Of a stretch of DNA of 7,207 bases, positions 1 through 5,579 are shown piece after piece. The DNA lies in assembly GCA_041908845.1 (NCBI GenBank), contig JAYREN010000167.1:1-7207 (forward strand). Reading direction: 5' to 3'. Positions within the stretch are counted from its first letter, which is position 1. Each line of letters starts with the position of its first letter. A model generated the notes under the pieces. That model ran no database searches and had not been told where the DNA came from. It saw only the letters and a list, made by a program, of their open reading frames with translations. The translations under genes were made by a program, and so were the position numbers. The stretch is from JAYREN01 sp041908845 (GTDB lineage Bacteria > Acidobacteriota > Holophagae > Holophagales > Holophagaceae).

Positions 1-1
1 C

Positions 2-1066
2 CTGGGCTTCCTGGCGCGCCCCAAGGTCTTTACGCCCGCCAAGATCCTGTTCACGCCCTTCCACGGCACCGGCATCGCCTTCGTGCCCGAACTCTTCAAG
101 CGCGCGGGGCTGCCCCTGGAAATCTGTGAACGGCAGGCCGTGCAGGACGGCACCTTCCCCACCGCGCCCCGGCCCAATCCCGAGGAGATGGCCGCCTTCA
201 CCGTGCCCTTGGAAGATGCCGAGCGTCTCGGGGTGGATGCGATCCTGGCCAACGACCCCGACGCGGATCGCCTGGGGGTGGTGCTCAAGCACAAGGGTCA
301 GTGGATGCAGATGACCGGCAACGACATGGCCGCGCTCACCCTGGACTATCTGGCCGCCCAGCACCACACCACGGGTTCCGTGGTAACGACGGTGGTGACC
401 TCCGATTTCCTGGCGGAAACCGCCAAGGCTCACGGCATGCCCACGGTCTGGACGCTCACGGGCTTCAAGAACATCGCCGTCTGCATGCACCGCCTCGTAG
501 CGGTGGGCGAAGCCTACGCCTTCGGCGCCGAGGAGAGCATCGGCATGTGCCCCTCCGATGAAATGCGCGACAAGGATGGTGTCACCGCCGCCCTGCTCGT
601 GGCGGAGATGGTGGGCCACTACAAGGCCAAGGGCCAGAACCTCATGGAAGCCGTGGAGGAACTCCAGGGCCGCGTGGGCATTTTCCACAACCGCCTGGTG
701 AACCTGGAGGATCCCAAGCCCGGCGGCGCCCAGCGCTTTGCGGCGGCCATGACCCGCATCCGTCAGGCGGGCCTGAAGGAATTCGCGGGTGAAAAGGTGG
801 TGAGCTGGGAGGATTTCTCCACGGGCCTGCTGCACCGCCTCGACGGCACCTCGGAACCCATCCTGGACCGCCCGGACCGCCGGGATGTGGCCCTGGAGAT
901 CGAGAAGAGCAATGTGCTGAAGTTCCGCTTCGCTTCGGGCGCCTTCGCCGCCTTCCGCCCCAGCGGCACCGAACCCAAGCTCAAGGTGTACCTGCAGAGC
1001 CGCACCACGGCGGAACTTCTGGATCGTATGGAAGCCGAGGCCCGCAAGCTGCTGGGACTGGGATAG
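2..1066 (+). CDS. Phosphoglucomutase/phosphomannomutase (alpha-D-phosphohexomutase), 5'-truncated by the window edge
   Basis: Enzymes of this superfamily interconvert hexose 1- and 6-phosphates through a bisphosphate intermediate in the cytoplasm, feeding sugar nucleotide and polysaccharide synthesis. The visible part is 354 residues. Seen in order: TPFHGTG (residues 18-24), the metal-binding loop DPDADR (85-90), GFKNI then the sugar-recognition loop GAEESIG (about 175-181), and the phosphate-binding RPSGTEPK (319-326) close to the C-terminus. The first domain with the catalytic phosphoserine lies off the left edge, so activity cannot be judged here. Total length would be near 570-580 residues if it resembles PgcA-type enzymes, which is inference. 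GEES-type loops occur in enzymes acting on glucose and mannose phosphates; I cannot decide between the two substrates. Codon use is strongly GC-ending, as in bshA. The gene ends in TAG at 1064-1066, and no strong terminator follows directly. Confidence 0.93.
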   Translation: MGFLARPKVFTPAKILFTPFHGTGIAFVPELFKRAGLPLEICERQAVQDGTFPTAPRPNPEEMAAFTVPLEDAERLGVDAILANDPDADRLGVVLKHKGQWMQMTGNDMAALTLDYLAAQHHTTGSVVTTVVTSDFLAETAKAHGMPTVWTLTGFKNIAVCMHRLVAVGEAYAFGAEESIGMCPSDEMRDKDGVTAALLVAEMVGHYKAKGQNLMEAVEELQGRVGIFHNRLVNLEDPKPGGAQRFAAAMTRIRQAGLKEFAGEKVVSWEDFSTGLLHRLDGTSEPILDRPDRRDVALEIEKSNVLKFRFASGAFAAFRPSGTEPKLKVYLQSRTTAELLDRMEAEARKLLGLG

Positions 1067-1149
1067 CGGCTCTTACTCTATACGCGTTCAAATAGAGAAA
1101 CGGGCAAGGCACCTGGAACTCCAACCCGAGCCTCAACAGGCAATGGACT

Positions 1150-1236
1150 GGATAGACAGGATGGGTTTGCCCGCATGCGCTGCCACCCGAGGCGCAGGCC
1201 ATCCTGTCTATCCTGAAATCCTGTTCTGTTTTTTTT
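1150..1236. repeat. Hairpin repeat with ATCCTG direct repeats and a T-run
   Basis: GGATAGACAGGATGG at 1150-1164 is the exact reverse complement of 1199-1213 (15 of 15). Inside it is a second stem, TGCGC 1176-1180 with GCGCA 1192-1196. The right arm runs into a short direct repeat, ATCCTG at 1201, 1210 and 1218, and then into eight Ts at 1229-1236. The T-run starts 15 bases after the stem, too far for a classical intrinsic terminator. The structure could still end the phosphohexomutase transcript, or be a copy of a dispersed intergenic repeat. I favour the dispersed repeat because similar ATCCTGTCTATCC strings are common between genes in Acidobacteriota and Geobacter-like genomes, as I recall. 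Confidence 0.6.
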
Positions 1237-1348
1237 GGCTCTCTCGCTAATCCATGGAGATGGGTTCTTCACACTTCTGCGGGTAAAGGTGTTAGCGCTG
1301 CTGCTTTCCGACCAGGCTCCACACAAGAATGCCGCTCGACGGATGCAC

Positions 1349-1765
1349 ATCCCCTTCATCCCAGTTGAACAGACTTTTCCATGCCTTTTGCCGGACCAGA
1401 ATCCGATCCGAGAAGGCCCGGAAATTTGGTCGTTCGGTTTTTCAAAAAGGGATCCCGATTATCGGCCAAACTCCGCCAAAAAGACTTAACCGCGAATTTC
1501 GCGAATTCGCCCTTGCGGGCGCGCGAATGGCCTACAACCGCCGCCCCGCCTCCTTTCAATCGGCGTATCGCCCAGCCCTTGGAGGCCGGGCGGAACGCCG
1601 ATTGAAAGGCCAGCCGCGCACGCGCGACTGGGGGCCGCAGGCCCAGGCGGGCCTGGATTGGGGCATTCGCGTTCATTCGCGGTTTCAAGGCGCTTTTACC
1701 TTCGTGGCTGAGTCAGGCCGATAATCGGGAAAGGGATTAGCAGGGATAGAGGGGATGAAGGGGAT
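1349..1765. repeat. Concentric nest of four inverted repeats (possible MITE-like or REP-cluster element)
   Basis: Four pairs of complementary arms are nested symmetrically. Outermost: ATCCCCTTCATCCC 1349-1362 with 1752-1765 (14 of 14). Next: TCCCGATTATCGGCC 1453-1467 with 1716-1730 (15 of 15). Next: AACCGCGAAT 1488-1497 with 1675-1684 (10 of 10), continued by CGCGAAT 1500-1506 with 1665-1671. Innermost: CCTTTCAATCGGCGT 1552-1566 with 1595-1609 (15 of 15), enclosing a 28-base centre. No reading frame inside resembles a protein I know. The right end is bordered by purine-rich GGGAT-type repeats (about 1733-1766). The layout suits a non-autonomous palindromic element or successive insertion of REP-like units into one another. 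No target-site duplication was identified. Confidence 0.6.
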
Positions 1766-1909
1766 AAAAGTAGGCATGGATCAAACCCAAGCTGTGAGCC
1801 ATTTTGGACCACGGTATCCCGTGGGTGGGGCAGATCAAACTGCCGCATCAAGGCCTGGGCGGTCGTTCCCGCAAATCCCAGAGAACCAATCTTTGTGGAG
1901 CAATAGACC

Positions 1910-2473
1910 TCAGCTTCCCGCGGGTGGAAGCCTGGGGAAGCCGTGGGGCGCCGTGGAGGCGGACTGATCGATGCGCTGCGCCTGGCCCTCATCCAGCTTG
2001 CGGGTGGATTCCGCCGGGGGGAACATCTCCGGGGCTTCTTCCTGGAGAAACCGCTTGGTGCGGGCCATGAGGGCGTCGATCTCCTGGAGGTAGCGCACCC
2101 GCTCCAATTTCAGGTTGCGCATGGCCGCTTCCATCTCCACGACCCGAAGGTGGGCATCGCGCACGATCTCGTCGGCCTTGAAATCGGCTTCCTTGAGCAG
2201 GAGCGCCTTCTCGCGATGGGCCGCATCCAGGAGCTCCTCCTTGGTCTTCTGGGCGTGAAGCAGGGTCTCGCGGAAGATGCGGTCCTGGTCCTGGTACTGC
2301 TGCAGCCGCTCCCGCAGATCCAGCACCTCATCCCGGAGCTTGGAATTCTCGTGTTGCACCTCTTCCCACTCGGCGGCCACCTCGTGGAGGAAGGCCCGCA
2401 CCTCATTTTCGTCGAGGCCGCGAAAACCCTTCTCGAACTCGCGGCGCTGGATGTCCAGGGGAGTGAACTTCAT
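1910..2473 (-). CDS. divIVA: DivIVA-domain protein
   Basis: 187 residues. The N-terminus has the DivIVA/GpsB membrane-binding signature: FTPLDI at 3-8 and FRGLDENEV at 17-25. Phe17 and Arg18 fall at the same positions as the membrane-inserting pair of Bacillus subtilis DivIVA. The middle (about 30-145) is a charged, heptad-like coiled coil rich in E, K, R and L; the last 40 residues are low-complexity and probably disordered. DivIVA proteins gather at curved membrane such as septa and poles, and recruit division or envelope-growth proteins; the partner here cannot be read from sequence. The start is supported by a GAGG Shine-Dalgarno about 7 bases upstream that overlaps the yggT stop codon, with only 7 bases between the genes, so the two are probably translationally coupled. 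The yggT-divIVA pairing is familiar from division/cell-wall neighbourhoods of many bacteria. Confidence 0.9.
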   Translation of the reverse strand: MKFTPLDIQRREFEKGFRGLDENEVRAFLHEVAAEWEEVQHENSKLRDEVLDLRERLQQYQDQDRIFRETLLHAQKTKEELLDAAHREKALLLKEADFKADEIVRDAHLRVVEMEAAMRNLKLERVRYLQEIDALMARTKRFLQEEAPEMFPPAESTRKLDEGQAQRIDQSASTAPHGFPRLPPAGS

Positions 2474-2480
2474 GGATACC

Positions 2481-2789
2481 TCAGGAGGCGAAACCGCGCT
2501 GGAGCAGGTTTTGGAGAACCCAGAGCACCAGGATGGCGATCATGGGGCTGAAGTCCAGGCCGAGGTTCCCCGGCATCAGGGAGCGGATGGGGTGCAGCAG
2601 CGGATCGACCACCGCATGCAGGCCCCTGACCAACGGATTGCGAGGGTCGGGGCTGAACCAGGACATCAGGCTGGAGGCGACGATCAGCAGGATAAGGCCC
2701 TGGATCGCGTAGTGGGCAATCAGAACGAGGATCATGGGCACGCCGTAGACATAGAGCCCATCATAGACTTGATCGGCCCGCTTCGGCAC
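2481..2789 (-). CDS. yggT: YggT family membrane protein
   Basis: About 102 residues from the GTG at 2787-2789. Two hydrophobic segments are seen, roughly residues 19-45 and 78-95. They flank the family's typical loop: SWFSPDPRNPLV, then DPLLHPIRSLMP, then LDFSPM. The protein is an inner-membrane protein of poorly defined role, often encoded next to division or envelope genes. An in-frame ATG at 2814-2816 would give 111 residues but would run 14 bases into bshA. I prefer the GTG because a strong GGGAGG (2797-2802 on the complement) sits 7 bases before it. A shorter form from ATG 2733-2735 is possible but has no evident ribosome binding site. It lies 7 bases upstream of divIVA on the same strand, and any promoter for the pair must lie inside the bshA coding region. 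Confidence 0.88.
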   Translation of the reverse strand: MPKRADQVYDGLYVYGVPMILVLIAHYAIQGLILLIVASSLMSWFSPDPRNPLVRGLHAVVDPLLHPIRSLMPGNLGLDFSPMIAILVLWVLQNLLQRGFAS

Positions 2790-2791
2790 CC

Positions 2792-2802
2792 AGGAGCCTC
2801 CC
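2792..2802. promoter_or_regulatory. Shared palindromic Shine-Dalgarno block for divergent bshA and yggT
   Basis: The 11 bases AGGAGCCTCCC contain AGGAG on the plus strand, 6 bases before the bshA ATG. On the minus strand they contain GGGAGG, 7 bases before the yggT GTG. The two ribosome binding sites therefore share the same base pairs, and only 13 bases separate the two start codons. Confidence 0.75.
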
Positions 2803-3948
2803 ATGCGCATCGGCATTTCCTGCTATTCCACCTTTGGCGGCTCCGGCGTGGTGGCAACGGAGGTCGGGAAGGCCCTGGCGGCGCGGGGTCACGAGGTCCA
2901 CCTCCTGAGCCCATCGGTGCCTCCTCGTCTGCTGGGTTTCGAAGACCGGGTATGGTTCCACGAGGTGACGGCCAGCCCCTACCCCCTTTTCGAGGCCGCC
3001 CCCTTCTCCATCGCTCTGGCCTCCAAGATGGCCGATGTGGCCGAACACCATGGCCTGGAGATCCTGCACGCCCACTACGCCATTCCCCACGCCAACGCCG
3101 CGCTACTGGCCCGCATGGCCGTGGGTGGCAACCTGAAAGTGGTCACCACCCTGCACGGCACGGACATCACCGTCGTGGGTGCGGATCCCAGCTACCTTCC
3201 CATGGTCAAGCTTGCCATCCGCGAAAGCGATGCCGTCACCGCCGTTTCCGCCTACCTGCGGGATGAGACCTACCGCACCTTCAATGTAAATCGACCTATC
3301 GACGTCATTCCCAATTTCGTGGCGCCCCCCGAAGGCGCCCTCACGGATTGTCGCTCCTGGCTTGCCCCCTGCGACTCCGCTGTGCTCACCCACATCTCCA
3401 ACTTCCGCCCGGTGAAACGGGTCATGGACGTGATGAAGACCTTCGAGCTGGTGCGCCGGGAGCACCCCTGCCGACTCGTGATGGTCGGCGATGGCCCCGA
3501 CCGCGCCGAGGCCGAGGCCTACGCCCGCCATCAGGGCTTCGAGGATGAAGTTCGCTTCACCGGCAAGCAGCTCAACATAAGCTCCGTGCTCGCCTGTAGC
3601 GATGTCTTCCTGCTGCCCAGCGCCACCGAGAGCTTCGGCTTGGCGGCCCTGGAGGCCATGGCCCATCGCGTGCCCCCGGTGGTCAGCCGGGTGGGTGGCC
3701 TGCCCGAGGTGGTGCGCCACGGCGTGGATGGCTTTCTGGAACCCCTGGGCAATGTGGCGGCCATGGCCGAAGATGTCCTCACCCTGCTGCGGGACCCACG
3801 CCTGCGCAAGACCTTTGGCGTGGCGGCCCAGGAGCGCGCCCTGACCACCTTCGCCGAGGATCCCATCATCGACCTGTACGAAGCCGCCTACGAATCTGCC
3901 CTCTCCGGTGCCAAACGGACCGTGGATTTTGGTGCCGGACCACGGTAG
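2803..3948 (+). CDS. bshA: N-acetyl-alpha-D-glucosaminyl L-malate synthase (bacillithiol pathway glycosyltransferase)
   Basis: 381 residues, a two-domain GT-B fold glycosyltransferase of family GT4. BshA joins GlcNAc from UDP-GlcNAc to L-malate, the first step of bacillithiol synthesis in the cytoplasm. Seen: the N-terminal glycine-rich loop FGGSGVVATE (11-20), HAHYAIPHA (89-97), TLHGTDITVVG (116-126), ISNFRPVKRV in the hinge/second domain, VGDGP, and the nucleotide-sugar EX7E motif from Glu276 to Glu284 within ESFGLAALEAMA. The GISCY...GGSG start and the HGTDIT block match BshA better than other GT4 enzymes, and the length matches B. subtilis BshA (about 377). The ATG is fixed by the family N-terminus and by AGGAG 6 bases upstream. 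No other bacillithiol gene (bshB, bshC) is in the window. A different malate- or sugar-accepting GT4 enzyme cannot be excluded. Confidence 0.87.
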   Translation: MRIGISCYSTFGGSGVVATEVGKALAARGHEVHLLSPSVPPRLLGFEDRVWFHEVTASPYPLFEAAPFSIALASKMADVAEHHGLEILHAHYAIPHANAALLARMAVGGNLKVVTTLHGTDITVVGADPSYLPMVKLAIRESDAVTAVSAYLRDETYRTFNVNRPIDVIPNFVAPPEGALTDCRSWLAPCDSAVLTHISNFRPVKRVMDVMKTFELVRREHPCRLVMVGDGPDRAEAEAYARHQGFEDEVRFTGKQLNISSVLACSDVFLLPSATESFGLAALEAMAHRVPPVVSRVGGLPEVVRHGVDGFLEPLGNVAAMAEDVLTLLRDPRLRKTFGVAAQERALTTFAEDPIIDLYEAAYESALSGAKRTVDFGAGPR

Positions 3949-3951
3949 ACT
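3923..3951 (+). promoter_or_regulatory. Possible tRNA promoter at the end of bshA
   Basis: TGGATT (3923-3928) and TAGACT (3946-3951) are separated by 17 bases and end 10 bases before the tRNA. The -10 matches consensus at 4 of 6 positions and the -35 only 3 of 6, so this is weak. Read-through from bshA, which ends 13 bases before the tRNA, is the alternative. Confidence 0.25.
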
Positions 3952-3961
3952 AGCCCTTCAC

Positions 3962-4038
3962 GGCTGGGTAGCTCAGTTGGTTAGAGCGAAGGTCTCATAA
4001 TCCTTAGGTCGGCGGTTCGAATCCGCCTCCAGCCACCA
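3962..4038 (+). tRNA. tRNA-Met (anticodon CAT), elongator type
   Basis: A complete 77-base cloverleaf with encoded CCA. Acceptor stem GGCTGGG 3962-3968 pairs with TCCAGCC 4028-4034 (last pair G-T), A73 at 4035 and CCA 4036-4038. D stem GCTC/GAGC, anticodon loop CTCATAA, five-base variable loop AGGTC, T stem GGCGG/CCGCC around TTCGAAT. The paired G1-C72 end and the absence of three G-C pairs in the anticodon stem argue against initiator tRNA. The GGCT start and D arm look like elongator Met rather than the lysidine-modified Ile(CAT). The last anticodon-stem pair is T31 opposite T39, a mismatch. It probably shares its transcript end with the terminator 7 bases downstream. Confidence 0.95.
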
Positions 4039-4045
4039 CCGAAGT

Positions 4046-4080
4046 AAAGCCCCGACACCACTAGGTTTCGGGGCTTTTTT
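4046..4080 (+). terminator. Rho-independent terminator after tRNA-Met
   Basis: AAAGCCCCGA at 4046-4055 pairs perfectly with 4068-4077 across a 12-base loop and ends in a run of six Ts (4075-4080). It is strong and correctly placed for the tRNA. Confidence 0.93.
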
Positions 4081-4660
4081 GATTCCACAAGTGATCAACA
4101 CTTACGAAGGCCAAATCTGGCATTTTCAAGCAACGGTACACTCTAGCGGTACACTTGAAGTATGAAAGTGGCGAAGCGCATGGGACACAACACGTTTGTT
4201 CCCGAGATCCACGACGTTTTGGGTGTTGCAGGAGACTTTGCGAACGCCTTCCGCAGCATCTGGCTCTCTTCATTCGCGCTGAATCGGTTGAAATTCTGAG
4301 CCTTTCACCACCTATCTCAATCAAAAGCCTCTTGCTCAGACCCCATTATGCGAATACGTAAAACGATATCTACCCCCAAATCAACAGATTGATTTAGGGG
4401 TACTTTCCGCGCCGTCTTCCTAATCAGTAAGGACCAAGGCCAGTCAGCACCGCCAAACTATGCGACATCAGCAGATCTTTTCCTCAAGGCTTCCTGCGCC
4501 AAAACCGACGTCCTTTACGGATTCCCACGATGGCTTCGGGAACCCGCCTCTTCAACACCGAAAGCAAAACCAGCCGTCCCTTGCTGGCGGGCCTTCAGGC
4601 GTACCACATGCCACGGTGGGTGTGGAACTGATTGCCTCTGAATTGAACGGCGGTTAGGGA
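4081..4660. other. Unassigned border region between tRNA and cassette array
   Basis: No gene is recognised. Visible: a direct repeat CGGTACACT at 4134-4142 and 4147-4155 (13-base period), and a 45-codon frame 4162-4299 starting MKVAKRMGHN with only a weak GAAG upstream. There is a near-perfect hairpin 4372-4401 (13-base arms, one mismatch, 4-base loop) without a T-run. A 65-codon frame runs from ATG 4460 to a TAG at 4655-4657, inside a GTTAGGG that resembles an attC R' box (4653-4659). That box is preceded by GAATTGAACGG, reminiscent of an attC right half, but no partner left half was found. Neither small frame matches a family I know. There is no integrase gene, and no duplicated tRNA 3' end that would mark an integrated island. 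Confidence 0.5.
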
Positions 4661-4670
4661 GCGGCCATGT

Positions 4671-4739
4671 CTGACCTTCGTAGAGCTTGTAGCTGCCCCG
4701 CGCGTGGACGGGCGTGAGGTTGGGCATGGTGACGTTGGC
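4671..4739 (-). pseudogene. Antisense fragment of a HydE-like radical-SAM protein
   Basis: Read on the minus strand, 23 codons give ANVTMPNLTP followed by R, Y, then LYEGQ. From memory, HydE ([FeFe]-hydrogenase maturase) has ANV-MPN-TP...R..Y.LY.GK near its C-terminus. The two align without gaps, with roughly 13 of 23 identical. Third codon positions in this stretch are G or C in 21 of 23 codons, like the host chromosomal genes and unlike the neighbouring cassettes. This suggests a scrap of a resident gene rather than a cassette gene. Similarity stops at about 4671 on one side. On the other side it stops exactly where the attC-family sequence begins (4739). No iron-sulfur CxxxCxxC motif or other part of the protein is present, so it cannot be functional. 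A BioB-family relative other than HydE is possible. Confidence 0.5.
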
Positions 4740-4811
4740 GCTGCCTCTGCGAGTCAACGTCCGACCCGTCGCGCCGCTTTCGGCAGCGCCGGTTAACTCC
4801 ATACGTTAGGC
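4739..4811 (+). other. attC site 1, truncated at its left end
   Basis: This is the right part of an attC. CGCTGCC 4739-4745 pairs with a GGCAGCG arm, followed by the family string GGTTAACTCCATAC and the R' box GTTAGGC 4805-4811. The loop side retains CTCTGCGAGTCA, shared with the other sites. The R'' box and the TTCAA(C)-type left arm are absent, replaced by the HydE-like fragment. Because the adjoining GG of that fragment extends the stem to GGCGCTGCC/GGCAGCGCC, a shorter hairpin still forms. Confidence 0.75.
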
Positions 4812-5121
4812 CGCATCTTCCAAGGCGCCAAACCCCGGCGTATGATCCAAGGGAACACCAACTCCCATCCGGAAAAATTTGGGCCGCCTATTCAGGAACA
4901 AACACAACCCTCCCAATGACGCCTAATCTGGTTTGGGCACACTTTCCACCCGTCCTCCAATTCCACGGATATACCCTTTTATAAGCACTTGCAAATATCG
5001 CAGCATGAAAACCATGTCGCCTAATCAGGCGAAACCAAACATCTCCGCATGTCGCATTTCCCGGTTTGTTACCTGTTTAGGCGTCAGGTTCCAAGCCTCA
5101 ACGATGACGCCTAATACTTAG
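4806..5121 (+). mobile_element. Cassette with no convincing gene
   Basis: About 316 bases between R' boxes. The best-looking small frame is 25 codons (ATG 4842 to TGA 4917-4919), with no ribosome binding site or known match. A longer 62-codon frame from 4933 needs a non-ATG start, runs through the inverted repeats at the cassette end and looks spurious. TGACGCCTAA occurs at 4917-4926 and 5105-5114, and inverted as TTAGGCGTCA at 5077-5086. The cassette may carry a regulatory RNA, a promoter or a decayed gene; nothing in the sequence decides this. Confidence 0.55.
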
Positions 5122-5127
5122 TTAGGC
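5018..5127 (+). other. attC site 2, atypical or degenerate
   Basis: A canonical R' box GTTAGGC lies at 5121-5127 directly before the next cassette gene, but the left part is unusual. CGCCTAATCAGG (5018-5029) pairs with CCTGTTTAGGCG (5072-5083) with one mismatch, and an inner AAACC/GGTTT stem gives a compact 66-base attC-like fold. Its boxes read GCCTAAT and GTTTAGGC instead of GCCTAAC and GTTAGGC. A second CGCCTAA lies only 6 bases from the real R' box, forming a tight palindrome. The exact boundaries are uncertain. Confidence 0.4.
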
Positions 5128-5134
5128 GCCACGC

Positions 5135-5443
5135 GTGGTTCTCAAAATCCTCACATCCGGATTAATCCTTGCCTGGGGCTTCTTGTTCCTTTTCGCCGCG
5201 GCATGGGACTTCCTCGACCGTCCTCGGCTTCTTTTGGGTGTTGGGTTCGTTCTTGCAATGCTCATTTGGACCTGGGTGAAATATCTTCGCCACATCCTGT
5301 TTTTTGCAGTCTGGGGCGTCGGCCTCGCCATCGGTGCTGTGTATATGTTCAGTTTTTCCAATGAGCCAATTTTTAGAATTCTAGAAATCATTACGACCAG
5401 CTTACTTTTCATTGCTCTCTTCAAGCATCTCAAACGCGCCTAA
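5135..5443 (+). CDS. Small four-helix membrane protein, cassette-encoded
   Basis: 102 residues, not recognised. Four hydrophobic segments are seen at about residues 5-24, 32-48, 54-72 and 79-96, separated by short charged turns (DRPR, KYLRH, SNEP, KHLKR). The protein is almost entirely membrane-embedded with no soluble domain. The start is the GTG at 5135, 8 bases after the attC R' box; the AGG inside GTTAGGC is the only Shine-Dalgarno-like sequence upstream. No in-frame ATG occurs before residue 42. The stop codon TAA is part of the R'' box of the following attC, a common cassette layout. It fills its cassette alone. Function is unknown; the position in an integron array makes an adaptive or accessory role likely, which is inference. 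Confidence 0.75.
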   Translation: MVLKILTSGLILAWGFLFLFAAAWDFLDRPRLLLGVGFVLAMLIWTWVKYLRHILFFAVWGVGLAIGAVYMFSFSNEPIFRILEIITTSLLFIALFKHLKRA

Positions 5444-5561
5444 CCAATCGTTCAACCCGGACGCTACCTCTGCGAGTCACTTTCCCCACCAAGCCCACTG
5501 ATTCCTCGTCTCCCACCACCGTGCCGCTTCGGTAGCGCCCGGTTAACTCCATACGTTAGGC
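5438..5561 (+). other. attC site 3
   Basis: A complete 124-base site. R'' GCCTAAC 5438-5444 is fully complementary to R' GTTAGGC 5555-5561. The inner arm CGCTACC 5462-5468 pairs perfectly with GGTAGCG 5531-5537, extended by CCGG on both sides across an unpaired A5461, the kind of extrahelical base that sets strand choice in attC recombination. The loop is about 62 bases. Confidence 0.93.
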
Positions 5562-5579
5562 CAGTAGGAGTTTGCAAAT

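Larger units (their letters stand above)
1067..1909. other. Long intergenic region without a convincing gene
   Basis: Convergent intergenic space between the phosphohexomutase and the minus-strand divIVA. Apart from the two repeat structures listed separately, it holds a small stem at 1076-1097 (CTCTAT/ATAGAG) just after the phosphohexomutase stop. It also holds two adjacent hairpins near 1809-1844: CCACGG/CCGTGG with a 4-base loop, and GGCAG/CTGCC with a 6-base loop. Neither carries a T-run, so I do not call a terminator for divIVA. Short open frames on both strands are explained by GC richness and by the inverted repeats. No tRNA, rRNA or recognisable transposase remnant was seen. Confidence 0.6.

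Noticed and set aside
1809..1844. Two small adjacent hairpins considered as the divIVA terminator
   Set aside because: Stems of only 6 and 5 pairs with no T-run in the minus-strand direction.
1696..1992. Minus-strand 98-codon frame between the repeats and the end of divIVA
   Set aside because: It overlaps both the divIVA 3' end and the inverted-repeat arms, and no known family is visible.
2277..3266. Long plus-strand frame opposite yggT/divIVA and into bshA
   Set aside because: A shadow frame generated by GC-rich codons; its product is low-complexity R/S/G-rich while three well-supported genes occupy the region.
3962..4660. tRNA-Met as the attachment site of an integrated island
   Set aside because: No duplicate of the tRNA 3' end is seen downstream and the tRNA has its own intact terminator. 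Proximity to the array may be coincidental.
4662..4742. Plus-strand reading of the same stretch (FVELVAAP...) resembling the IELIARPE start of the cassette-6 protein
   Set aside because: The match is short and needs a one-residue gap, and the third codon positions look non-coding. The antisense reading has a longer ungapped match and 21 of 23 G/C-ending codons.
4515..4802. Minus-strand open frame across the HydE-like scrap and attC 1
   Set aside because: It begins inside the attC right arm (MELTGAAE is antisense attC, recurring over attC 5) and continues past the recognisable 23 codons into unrelated sequence; only the fragment is kept, as a pseudogene.
4933..5121. 62-codon plus-strand frame in cassette 2
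   Set aside because: It needs a non-ATG start, has no Shine-Dalgarno, and its second half is the repeat-rich attC-like sequence.
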